DNA from: JAQVCM01 sp040403095 | Lineage (GTDB): Bacteria; Bacteroidota; Bacteroidia; Flavobacteriales_D; Crocinitomicaceae | Direction: 5' to 3' | Assembly (NCBI GenBank): GCA_040403095.1 | Contig: JBBALI010000007.1 | Location: 48,790-112,789, forward strand | DNA length: 64,000 bases | In this document: piece by piece, positions 24,320-32,356 of the stretch | How positions within the stretch are numbered: the first letter of the stretch is position 1 | Layout of the letters: every line of letters begins with the position of its first letter | Made by a program: the position numbers and the translations under genes | Notes under the pieces: model-generated | Told to the model about the DNA's origin: nothing | Databases searched by the model: none | Seen by the model: the letters and a program-made list of their open reading frames with translations, nothing else

Positions 24320-25464
24320 TGAAGTCATTTTGGAAAATATACAGGGTTTCCAATTGGATTCAAAGTTTGATTCCATTATTGTTGGGACACATTTTCTTTT
24401 TCGTACTTTTTTTTAAAATCTCTTTCAATATTTGGTTAGCCAAATTGATTATACTTTTTTTGATTTCATCGTTTGGATTTGCTGGTTTCGGCTATTTATT
24501 GAATGAATTTTTTGATATGAAAACGGATCATGCTGCAGGGAAATTGAATGTTTTACAGCATATTTCGAATGCAAGTTTTGTGATTTATTTGTCGATAAGC
24601 ATTGTATTAGCATTAATTCCTTGGGCTTTTTTACCAATATCTATAAATATAATCGCACTTTTGAGTATTCAAATTCTATTTTTTTTACTCTATTCTATTC
24701 CTTCTATAAAATTCAAAGAAAAGCCTTTTTTATCAAACATTTTGGATTCTTCATACGCCTATCTCATTCCATTTTTACTTGTTTGTGAACTAGCTTCTAT
24801 CATATCAAATCAATCTTTAGACTCAATATTATTTTTGACTTTTTCTTCCATGCTTTTCGCTGTAGGTTTTACAAATCTCTTCATTCATCAGTTGATAGAC
24901 CTTGAGTTTGATAAATCAGTTGGAACACTTTCAACACCCGTTTTTTTGGGACCAGATAAATCTAGAATAGTGCTCGTTTTTCTCCTGATATTAAGTGTAT
25001 TGTGTACTTTTTTTTTCTGTGTAAATCTGATTTTTCATAATTTATATTGGATTGGTTTATTGATGGTCTTTTTGTTGCTTCTCCTTTCCTGTTTTCGAAA
25101 GACAGATTTAAGTTTTCGACATACACTTCAGAATGAAATGAATTTTGGGCTATGTTTAAATCAATTTTATCAATTTTATTTACCGCTGTATTATTTAGTT
25201 CTTTTAAGCCTTCAATCTTTGATTTGGTGGATAGTTTTATTTCTTTTTATGTTTCTTTTTCACAACCTGAAATCAATTAAGGAAAAGTTACTGCTATTTA
25301 TTCCTTTACTACAATTGCTTATTTATTTAATAAAAAAGATTAAAAATTTCATAGCAATTAGTATTAATCAACTGCTTTACTTGGTTTTTAGACTTTTTGG
25401 TGCTGATTTAGTAAAAGAAAAAAAATCAGCTTGGGAATTTCTCAAAAAGAAATGGAAACAATGA
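24319..25464 (+). CDS. UbiA-family membrane prenyltransferase
   Basis: This 381-residue polytopic membrane protein has the two aspartate-rich motifs of the UbiA superfamily. The first is NEFFDMKTD (N-x3-D-x3-D) after the second helix; the second is DLEFDKSVGTLSTPVFLG. UbiA enzymes join a prenyl diphosphate to an aromatic ring, heme, sugar phosphate or similar acceptor at the membrane. About nine hydrophobic helices are visible, and a basic tail of about 40 residues follows the last. The TAATG overlap with sulfotransferase 2 shows translational coupling. Its link with the P450 and DxDD genes suggests isoprenoid attachment in this cluster; a lipid-carrier role in glycan assembly is the main alternative. 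Confidence 0.85.
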   Translation: MKSFWKIYRVSNWIQSLIPLLLGHIFFFVLFFKISFNIWLAKLIILFLISSFGFAGFGYLLNEFFDMKTDHAAGKLNVLQHISNASFVIYLSISIVLALIPWAFLPISINIIALLSIQILFFLLYSIPSIKFKEKPFLSNILDSSYAYLIPFLLVCELASIISNQSLDSILFLTFSSMLFAVGFTNLFIHQLIDLEFDKSVGTLSTPVFLGPDKSRIVLVFLLILSVLCTFFFCVNLIFHNLYWIGLLMVFLLLLLSCFRKTDLSFRHTLQNEMNFGLCLNQFYQFYLPLYYLVLLSLQSLIWWIVLFLFMFLFHNLKSIKEKLLLFIPLLQLLIYLIKKIKNFIAISINQLLYLVFRLFGADLVKEKKSAWEFLKKKWKQ

Positions 25465-25498
25465 AAGTGTATATCAATGGATTTTTTAAATTTGATGT

Positions 25499-27274
25499 AT
25501 GTGCGGTATAACGGGTATTATTTCAAAACAAAACATAAGCGAAATAGAACTTTGTAAAGCTGTTGAAGTATTGAAGCATCGTGGACCAGATGGAAATGGT
25601 GTTTTTATTTCAAGTAATTCCCGTGTAGGTTTAGGACACAGTCGATTGGCTTTTTTGGATACTTCCAAGAATGCAAATCAGCCATTTTCGAATGAAAATC
25701 AATCGCTTGTAATTTCTTTCAACGGTGAAATTTATAATTTTTTGGAGTTAAGATCTGAATTAGAATCAAATGGATTTTTCTTCAAAACAAATTCGGACAC
25801 GGAAGTTTTATTACAATCCTATGCTTTTTGGGGAACAGAAATGCTTTCCAAATTGAAAGGAATGTTTGCTTTTGCAATTTTTGATGTTACTAAAAAACAG
25901 GTTTTTTTAGCTCGAGATCGATTTGGAATTAAACCTTTATATTATGGTTTCTTTGAAAATAGTTTTGTTTTTGGAAGTGAAATTAAAGCAATGTTTGCCT
26001 TTTCAACAGTAAAAAAAAACATCCGTAAGGAATCTGTCGCTACTTTTTTGGCGAATCGATACATTCCTTCTCCAAATACAATTTGGGAAGGAATTTTTCA
26101 GCTTCCAGCGGCAACCAGTTTACTTTTGAATTCAGAAAATTTAGCGCATGAATTAAATCAATATTGGACGCTAAAAATTGACCAAAAACAAGGGGAAATA
26201 AAATTAGTTGAAACTCAAGTCAAGGAATTAATTTCAAATTCAATTCAACAACATTTAAGGAGTGATGTTCAAATTGGGTCCTTTTTATCTGGAGGAATGG
26301 ACTCCTCGCTTTTGGTTTTGGCTATGAAGGAGTCAGGTTATGAGCCTGTGGAAGCATTTTCTCTTGGTTTTAAAGATTGGGACAACAGTGAACACATTTA
26401 TGCTCGCCAAGTTGCGAATACATTGGGAATAGATTTACATGAAAAATTGGAATCATCAACACCAATGGATCATGTTAATCAATTGATGTATTATTACGAC
26501 AATCCAATTGCAGACATTTCCATTGTACCCACTTTTATAATTAGCAAACTTGCTAGCTCAAAGTTGAAAGCTGTCTTGTCAGGTGAAGGAGCTGATGAAT
26601 GTTTTGGAGGATATTGGTGGCAAAAACCGCAGAATTTTATCTTTAAAAATAAATTTCAAGAGCGTAAAGCAAAATTATTTGGGACTAATTTCAAGCAAAT
26701 AAAAAATCATTATATCAATGCTTCCAGTATGGGACTTTTTGACGCCAAAGAACTGAAAGAGGCTTTTACAGACGCTTGGCAAGATGCGATTCCAAAAGAT
26801 CCATTTGAACATATTGATAAATTTCAGAAAAAAAGCGTTTCTACTTTAAAGCAAATTCAATTTTTAGATTTAAATCTGTTTATGACAGAATTGGTTTTAA
26901 CAAAAATTGATAGAGCTAGCATGGCAAATTCATTGGAAGCTAGAGTCCCTTTTCTGGATCACGAGCTAGTTGAAAAACTTTTTTCAATGGATGAAACATT
27001 GTATTTCGACGAAAAAATTCAAAAAAAAATGATTCGTGCTTTTTTGGAAGGAAAAGTCCCGGAAACCATCTATACGCGCAACAAACAGGGTTTTGTTGGG
27101 CCTGATTCATCTTATGAAAGCAGTTCAATTTATCAAGAAAAATTAATTTCAGGTCGTTTAGTGAAAGACGGTGTAATCAATTCTTCCTATATTGAAAAAC
27201 TGCTTGAAGCCCAAGATTATTGGCGTTTGTGGAAATTATTTGTTCTTGAAAATTGGTGGCAGATTTGGTATTAA
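25499..27274 (+). CDS. asnB: Glutamine-hydrolysing asparagine synthetase
   Basis: This 591-residue protein starts MCGITGII, so Cys2 becomes the N-terminal nucleophile of a class II glutamine amidotransferase domain (residues 1 to about 200, with GHSRLAF and SFNGEIYNF). The synthetase domain follows with the ATP PP-loop SFLSGGMDSSLL and GEGADECFGGYWW. Such enzymes make asparagine from aspartate, but those in surface-glycan or natural-product clusters often amidate a uronic acid or another carboxylate instead. The location here, between UbiA and an epimerase, suggests that role; this is inference. The start codon is fixed by the Cys2 requirement. Confidence 0.93.
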   Translation: MCGITGIISKQNISEIELCKAVEVLKHRGPDGNGVFISSNSRVGLGHSRLAFLDTSKNANQPFSNENQSLVISFNGEIYNFLELRSELESNGFFFKTNSDTEVLLQSYAFWGTEMLSKLKGMFAFAIFDVTKKQVFLARDRFGIKPLYYGFFENSFVFGSEIKAMFAFSTVKKNIRKESVATFLANRYIPSPNTIWEGIFQLPAATSLLLNSENLAHELNQYWTLKIDQKQGEIKLVETQVKELISNSIQQHLRSDVQIGSFLSGGMDSSLLVLAMKESGYEPVEAFSLGFKDWDNSEHIYARQVANTLGIDLHEKLESSTPMDHVNQLMYYYDNPIADISIVPTFIISKLASSKLKAVLSGEGADECFGGYWWQKPQNFIFKNKFQERKAKLFGTNFKQIKNHYINASSMGLFDAKELKEAFTDAWQDAIPKDPFEHIDKFQKKSVSTLKQIQFLDLNLFMTELVLTKIDRASMANSLEARVPFLDHELVEKLFSMDETLYFDEKIQKKMIRAFLEGKVPETIYTRNKQGFVGPDSSYESSSIYQEKLISGRLVKDGVINSSYIEKLLEAQDYWRLWKLFVLENWWQIWY

Positions 27275-27281
27275 TTTAAAT

Positions 27282-28223
27282 ATGTACGCATTGAAAAAAA
27301 TTAGCATAACAGGAATTGCAGGTTTTATTGGGTTTCACGCTTATCAGAAATTGAAGGAAAAGTATGATGTCAATGGAATCGATTTACTACAACCTGAAAT
27401 GGCGGCAAGTAAAAATCGAAGTAAATTGATTCCTACTTTCAGACAAGATTCTTGTGCTAATTTTTTGGATTCAGAAGTTATAAAACCAGATTTAGTTCTG
27501 CATTTGGCCGCTTCAACCGGAATTAAAAATTCTAATTTTGAACCTAATATTTATCTTGATAATAATGTCTTTCAAACATTTGAATTGTTAGAAAAAAGTA
27601 GAAAGAGAGGCGTTAAATATTTTATTTATGCTAGTAGTTCATCTGTTTATGAACCTGTTGAAGGGATTATGAACGAAAATGCAGCTACCGAAAATCAGCT
27701 TTCTTTTTATGGAACGACCAAAAAGATGATGGAAATCATGGTTGAAAATTACTGCAAGCAGTATGGAATGATTGCGATTGGTTTGCGTTTTTTCACAGTT
27801 TATGGTTCTTGGATTCGAGAAGACATGGCTGGATTTTTATTCATGGAATCTATCTCTAAAGGAATTCCAATAACTTTATATAATCATGGTGAAGTGCAAA
27901 GAGATTTCACACACGTAAGTGACATCGTTGCTGCAATCGAAATGTTAATCGAAAAAATTGAAGATGAAAAACCAGGTTCTCATCAATTATTTAATATTGG
28001 TTTTGGTCGTCCTGTTTCTATTTTGAATTTTGCAGAACTTATAGCAAAAAACATGAAGCTTCCTTTGATTTTTGAATCTTTAGATCTGCCAAAAAATGAA
28101 TTAGAGTCAACGCATTGTGATCATTCTAAATTGAAAGATTACATTGGTTTTAGCCCCAAAACGAACGTTGAAAAAGGGGTAGAAGAAATGGTTAATTGGT
28201 ATCAAAAACAGAAAAATGTCTAA
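27282..28223 (+). CDS. NAD-dependent sugar-nucleotide epimerase/dehydratase
   Basis: This is a 313-residue short-chain-dehydrogenase-type enzyme. The Rossmann glycine motif is GIAGFIGFHAYQKL, the catalytic Tyr-x3-Lys is in FYGTTKKMMEIM, and the Ser/Thr partner lies in YASSSSVYEP. FFTVYGSW and DFTHVSDIVAAIEMLI are typical of the UDP-glucuronate 4-epimerase/GalE branch. The open frame reaches back to 27192 inside asnB, but the Met at 27282, seven bases after the asnB stop, gives the normal short N-terminus. It overlaps the next gene by eight bases. It would supply an epimerised sugar nucleotide; which sugar cannot be told from sequence. Confidence 0.87.
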   Translation: MYALKKISITGIAGFIGFHAYQKLKEKYDVNGIDLLQPEMAASKNRSKLIPTFRQDSCANFLDSEVIKPDLVLHLAASTGIKNSNFEPNIYLDNNVFQTFELLEKSRKRGVKYFIYASSSSVYEPVEGIMNENAATENQLSFYGTTKKMMEIMVENYCKQYGMIAIGLRFFTVYGSWIREDMAGFLFMESISKGIPITLYNHGEVQRDFTHVSDIVAAIEMLIEKIEDEKPGSHQLFNIGFGRPVSILNFAELIAKNMKLPLIFESLDLPKNELESTHCDHSKLKDYIGFSPKTNVEKGVEEMVNWYQKQKNV

Positions 28224-29382
28224 AAAGATTTTTGTATTTGTTGTTTGTGGTGCTCGTGAACATATAGAAACCTTGCATTTTTCATTGGAATATTTGAAAA
28301 AATATTCAAAGTCAGAAATTTGGGTCGTTACCGATTCTTCTAGAAATGAAATCGAAATTCAGCACAATCATCAGATAATTATACAAACTCCAAGTACTTA
28401 CACCAATCATCAAGCGAGTATTTATCTCAAAACAGGTTTACATTTATTTTTGCCAAAAGGAAATTTGTATTGTTATTTAGATACTGATGTAGTTGCACTT
28501 ACAAATGAGGTAGATGAAATATTTAATGAATTTCTTTCACCAATAAGATTTGCACCTGATCATTGTACCCTTAAGTCGTTTTCTTCCTCAGCGGTGAATT
28601 GTGGATGCGAAATTTTAAGAGAAACGAACAAAGCCCTTTTTTTAGAAGTAGATGCACAATTAAAACTGCACGGTATTGATCCTGAATTAACAGCTAAACG
28701 AAATCAATTGGAAGCAATTTTTTTACAAGTTAATTCATCTTGGTATTCCAAATTTTGGAATCGAATAAAATTTAAGTACGCTAAGAATATTTTCAAATTG
28801 AATGAAGATTTTTATTTTGATAAATTTAATGGCGTTTGGAGAGATCACACTCATGTTGCTGTTTTATATGAATCACATAACCGCGAAATTGAAAAGGCGA
28901 CTAATTTCTCCTATAATGAAATTACGAATACATGGTTTGATCAAAATGGAAATGATTTATGGTCTGAGGATTGTGATCATTTAGTGGATTTGATTTCACA
29001 AACGTTTGGAATTCAAATCATGAATACATCATGGCAACATTGGAATGGAGGTGTTTTTCTTTTCAATGATGAAAGTCACTTTTTTTTGGATGCTTGGCAT
29101 TTGAAGTGTAAAGAAATTTTCTCGTTGAACGAATGGAAAACGAGGGATCAAGGGACTTTAATTGCAACAGTGTGGGAGTTTGGATTGGAAAATCAGCCAT
29201 GTTTAGATAAAAAATGGAATTTCTTAGCAGACAGTAACAACGAAGCAATTGATTTCAATGCTCAAGGATTGTTTACGGACCAAAATTGGGAAAATGAATA
29301 TCGTGTTAATTTAGTGCACATTTATCATCGGTTTGGGGATACAAGCTGGGATTTGTGGAATTATATTTTGAAAATAAAGTGA
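28216..29382 (+). CDS. Glycosyltransferase-like protein (GT-A, GT8-like)
   Basis: This 388-residue soluble protein starts KKIFVFVVCGAREHIETLHF. It carries LYCYLDTDVVAL, where D-T-D fits the metal-binding DxD of GT-A glycosyltransferases. A later SWQHWNGGVFLF and DQGTLIATVW resemble the second half of GT8-like enzymes (NGG and a conserved Asp-Gln). It overlaps the epimerase gene by eight bases and the next glycosyltransferase by one base (TGATG), so three genes are coupled. It probably adds one sugar to the growing cell-surface glycan. Donor and acceptor are unknown. Confidence 0.7.
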   Translation: MSKKIFVFVVCGAREHIETLHFSLEYLKKYSKSEIWVVTDSSRNEIEIQHNHQIIIQTPSTYTNHQASIYLKTGLHLFLPKGNLYCYLDTDVVALTNEVDEIFNEFLSPIRFAPDHCTLKSFSSSAVNCGCEILRETNKALFLEVDAQLKLHGIDPELTAKRNQLEAIFLQVNSSWYSKFWNRIKFKYAKNIFKLNEDFYFDKFNGVWRDHTHVAVLYESHNREIEKATNFSYNEITNTWFDQNGNDLWSEDCDHLVDLISQTFGIQIMNTSWQHWNGGVFLFNDESHFFLDAWHLKCKEIFSLNEWKTRDQGTLIATVWEFGLENQPCLDKKWNFLADSNNEAIDFNAQGLFTDQNWENEYRVNLVHIYHRFGDTSWDLWNYILKIK

Positions 29383-30224
29383 TGCAAGCAGAAAATCAAG
29401 TGCATAGTTTGTGGATTGGTAAAACACTTTCCGTTATTGAATTATTGACCATTCATTCTTTTTTGAAACATGGATATGACTTTAATTTATGGATTTATGA
29501 GCCACTTGAAACCGCAGTGCCTGATGCTGTTTTTATAAGGGATGCAAACATTATTTTACCTGAGAGTAAAATATTTTTCTACCAAAATCAATCTCAATTT
29601 GGAATTGGAAAAGGCTCTGTTGCTGGTTTTTCTGATATTTTTAGATATAAATTACTTTACGATGTTGGAGGATGGTGGGTAGATATGGATGTTACTTGTT
29701 TGAAACCAATTGACATTGACTCGCCTTATTTTTTTAGAGAGCACCATAATTTATTGTTAGTTGGGAATGTAATGAAAGCTCCAATCCACTCTGAAGTGAT
29801 GAAAGCATGTTTCGAAGAATCAATTCTCGTTGTTGATGAAACCAATAAAGATTGGCACAAACCCATTCAAATTCTTGCAGATAATGTTTTGAAATTTCAG
29901 CTCAAAAACTCGATTTTTGTTGGAATGAGCAACTCGGATGAATGGGATAAAATCAGACCTTTTCTTTTACAAAAACTTCAAATAAATCCGAAATGGAAAG
30001 TGATTCATTGGTGTAATGAGGCTTGGCGGAATGATTTTTTAAACAAAAATGAGATCATTTACAACAGTACTTTGGGGGAATTATTGCTCGAATATGAATT
30101 AATTCCTAGATTGGATGATCTGAAAATGAAGGAGCACGATCGAAAAAAATTTAGAAAGATTAATCGTAAAAAATGGTTGAATTTTTTTCAACACAAGCTT
30201 CGTTTTTTTAAAGTCAGAAAGTAA
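29382..30224 (+). CDS. Glycosyltransferase with DXD sugar-binding motif (GT32-like)
   Basis: This 280-residue protein begins MQAENQVHSLWIGKTLS. The block FSDIFRYKLLYDVGGWWVDM followed by DVTCLKP is characteristic of the Gly_transf_sug/GT32 group, in which D-M-D binds the metal and nucleotide sugar. The frame can be extended to a GTG at 29355 inside the preceding gene, but ATG at 29382 forms a TGATG stop/start overlap and fits family N-termini. The C-terminus is strongly basic (KKFRKINRKKW), as in membrane-peripheral transferases. It ends only eight bases before the convergent radical SAM gene. The sugar transferred is unknown. Confidence 0.78.
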   Translation: MQAENQVHSLWIGKTLSVIELLTIHSFLKHGYDFNLWIYEPLETAVPDAVFIRDANIILPESKIFFYQNQSQFGIGKGSVAGFSDIFRYKLLYDVGGWWVDMDVTCLKPIDIDSPYFFREHHNLLLVGNVMKAPIHSEVMKACFEESILVVDETNKDWHKPIQILADNVLKFQLKNSIFVGMSNSDEWDKIRPFLLQKLQINPKWKVIHWCNEAWRNDFLNKNEIIYNSTLGELLLEYELIPRLDDLKMKEHDRKKFRKINRKKWLNFFQHKLRFFKVRK

Positions 30225-30232
30225 AAATTCTT

Positions 30233-31354
30233 TTACAAGTGATGCCAATATCGAATCATATTTTTTAAACCTTCGATTTGTCTGAGGTTATAAGCGTAAA
30301 AATGACCAATTCCGTTAAATTGATATTCGTTATAAAATGAGAGAATTTGTTCTGCTTCATTGCGTGAAATGTGTTTTAAAGATAATTCTTGAGGATAAAA
30401 TACGGTGTTAAAGTAAATGTAGATTTTTTTATCTATACCATGCTGAATAATTGCAGGCATTTCTCTCCAGTTCAAAGTCATTGGACAAACTGAAAAATTC
30501 ATGTCTGAATCATTATTCTTTGTATAGGCGTGTAGTTTTTCAACGTTTTGCATTACTAAATTAAAGTCGGCACCTTCCCGAATTCGATTATAATTTGTTG
30601 CATCTAATGAGTCGATTGAAACAATGATTGTTGATTTTAATTGCTCTAAAATTTCCCAAGATTTTTCATTGATTATACTTGCATTTGTAGTTATATGGAG
30701 TCTGCAAGCAGGATTTAATTCTTTGATTTTGTCCCATATTTTAAAGTAGATTGGTATTAAGAATGGTTCGCCACCTAAAAATTTAGCATCCGTTAGGTGA
30801 GGAATAAATTCAGTTAATTGATCTATAAAATGGTCGTCAAATACCATCTTCATAGGAGGTTTATTTTCCTTGTTTTTTCGGATAGAAGATGAAAAATATC
30901 CATTACACATCACACATTCTAAATTGCATGTATTCGAAAGTTCAAATTCAATAACCCTTGGGTAGGCAACGAAGTGCTTTGTTTTAAAATAAGATTTTAT
31001 TTTTTTTAAAAGGTGTTTAATTGGGTGATCTGATTGAAAATCGAAATGTCGTGCATGAACAGAAGCAAAATTGTTCGATTCAATTTGCATGGCGCATGTT
31101 TCACATCCCTTGGTTAAATCATTTTTCTTGATGAATTCACGCAGTTGTTGCGCTTCCTTTCCAAACCAAATTTTTTTCAAATTGTCAGTTGGGTAACAAC
31201 CAAGAACATGCGTTCTATTGTAACAGCAGACAGTAGCATTTCCGTTTTGCGTAAAATTGATACTTTGAAATGGAGCATGACAAATGATTCTTTTGTTAAC
31301 TCTAGAAATTCTAGTGTTGTTATATGACTTTATCCATTTTTTATCAATCGTCAT
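30233..31354 (-). CDS. Radical SAM protein with N-terminal twitch/SPASM-like module, minus-strand relative
   Basis: This 373-residue protein is related to the pair at 20563 and 22000: ICHAPFQSINF, CCYNRTHVLGCYP, IWFGKEAQQLREF and GCETC in front, then CNLECVMCNGYF (CxxxCxxC) and LGGEPFLIPIYF. It lacks the roughly 100-residue helical C-terminal part of the other two, ending soon after the barrel. It is the only minus-strand gene within the cluster. The frame starts with TTG at 31360, but ATG at 31354 is preferred. A perfect 18-bp palindrome with a TATATTTG element in each direction lies just upstream. Cluster membership suggests a modification in the same pathway; the substrate is unknown. Confidence 0.84.
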   Translation of the reverse strand: MTIDKKWIKSYNNTRISRVNKRIICHAPFQSINFTQNGNATVCCYNRTHVLGCYPTDNLKKIWFGKEAQQLREFIKKNDLTKGCETCAMQIESNNFASVHARHFDFQSDHPIKHLLKKIKSYFKTKHFVAYPRVIEFELSNTCNLECVMCNGYFSSSIRKNKENKPPMKMVFDDHFIDQLTEFIPHLTDAKFLGGEPFLIPIYFKIWDKIKELNPACRLHITTNASIINEKSWEILEQLKSTIIVSIDSLDATNYNRIREGADFNLVMQNVEKLHAYTKNNDSDMNFSVCPMTLNWREMPAIIQHGIDKKIYIYFNTVFYPQELSLKHISRNEAEQILSFYNEYQFNGIGHFYAYNLRQIEGLKNMIRYWHHL

Positions 31355-31374
31355 TTCCAAGTCTTTTGTCTCTT

Positions 31375-31392
31375 CAAATATAGCTATATTTG
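31375..31392. promoter_or_regulatory. Perfect 18-bp palindrome with back-to-back -7-like elements
   Basis: CAAATATAGCTATATTTG is exactly self-complementary. Each half contains TATATTTG, matching the Bacteroidota -7 consensus TAnnTTTG, one facing the glycosyltransferase (31443, plus) and one facing the radical SAM gene (31354, minus). A TTTG at 31365-31368 is 16 bases upstream of the plus-strand element, a little close for the -33 box. It may be a shared divergent promoter, an operator, or both. Confidence 0.45.
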
Positions 31393-31442
31393 TTGTTAAC
31401 TAGTTTCATTTTAAATCGCTCTTAGTTGATCAAAGAAAAAAA

Positions 31443-32339
31443 TTGAAAACAGCAATCTGCACTATATCAACCCGAAGTCATATCTTTAAAGTCCAGGCGC
31501 TTTATCAATCGCTTCTGCCTTTTTATGAAGGGAGTTTTTTTTGTTTGTTGATTGATGCAGAAAAACAAACGGCGGATAATCAGTTTACAACCCATGATTT
31601 GAATGATTTGATTTCTGAGGAATCACAGGCTTTAAAAATGAAGTATAAAGGGGACAAACTTCGTTGGGCGCTGAAATCTAATTATCTGAAGTTACTCATC
31701 AATAATGGTTTTGATCGCGTTTTATATGTTGACAACGACATCTATTTCTATGATTCTCCTCAATTTTTATTTGAAAAACTAAAAGAAAAATCTTTTTTAT
31801 TGACGCCTCATTTTTACCCAAGTAATCCAAAAAAAGACCAGAATTGGTTGGAAGCAAATTTCCGCGTTGGACTCTTTAATGCAGGATTTATTGGTGTCTC
31901 GAAAAGCGGAATTGAAATTTTAGATTGGTGGACCAATTGCTGTTTATACAATGTCAAAAAATCATTTTGGCGAGGTCTTTTTGATGATCAAAAGTATTTA
32001 GATTTGGTTCCGGTCAAGTTTGATAATGTTGAAATTGTAAAACACAGAGGTTGTAATTTGGCAGGTTGGAATTCAGACGAAAGTGTTGTTTTAAAAGCAG
32101 AAAACGAACATTTTTTGATTCAAAATGAACGGCTAATTTTTATACATTTTACTCCGTTATCGATTGAGAAATTTTCAAAAACTGGGTCAATATTATTTCC
32201 TCTTTGTCAAAAATATTTAACCAGCTTAAAATTGAATAAAGTGGATTTTCAATTTGAATCTTCAAAATGGACATTGAATTCGCTTACTAGCTATTTTTAT
32301 TACCTTCGATGGAAGTTTGTAAGGATTTTTGAAAAATAA
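31443..32339 (+). CDS. Glycosyltransferase-like protein (GT-A fold)
   Basis: This 298-residue protein begins KTAICTISTRSHIFKVQALY, a start common to GT-A-like nucleotide-diphospho-sugar transferases of Bacteroidota glycan clusters. DRVLYVDNDIYFYD gives the DxD metal site. NAGFIGVSK, DWWTNCC and DDQKYLDLVP fit the acceptor-side half. The start is TTG at 31443: upstream in frame there is a stop and no ATG, and the first internal ATG is some 60 codons in, past the conserved N-terminus. It is followed by the epimerase gene after 17 bases. It presumably adds a sugar to the same surface glycan. Confidence 0.72.
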   Translation: MKTAICTISTRSHIFKVQALYQSLLPFYEGSFFCLLIDAEKQTADNQFTTHDLNDLISEESQALKMKYKGDKLRWALKSNYLKLLINNGFDRVLYVDNDIYFYDSPQFLFEKLKEKSFLLTPHFYPSNPKKDQNWLEANFRVGLFNAGFIGVSKSGIEILDWWTNCCLYNVKKSFWRGLFDDQKYLDLVPVKFDNVEIVKHRGCNLAGWNSDESVVLKAENEHFLIQNERLIFIHFTPLSIEKFSKTGSILFPLCQKYLTSLKLNKVDFQFESSKWTLNSLTSYFYYLRWKFVRIFEK

Positions 32340-32356
32340 AAACGATTGATGCACAA

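Noticed and set aside
27192..27281. Extended epimerase start inside asnB
   Set aside because: The extra 30 residues just read the end of asnB in another frame; ATG at 27282 directly precedes the Rossmann strand.
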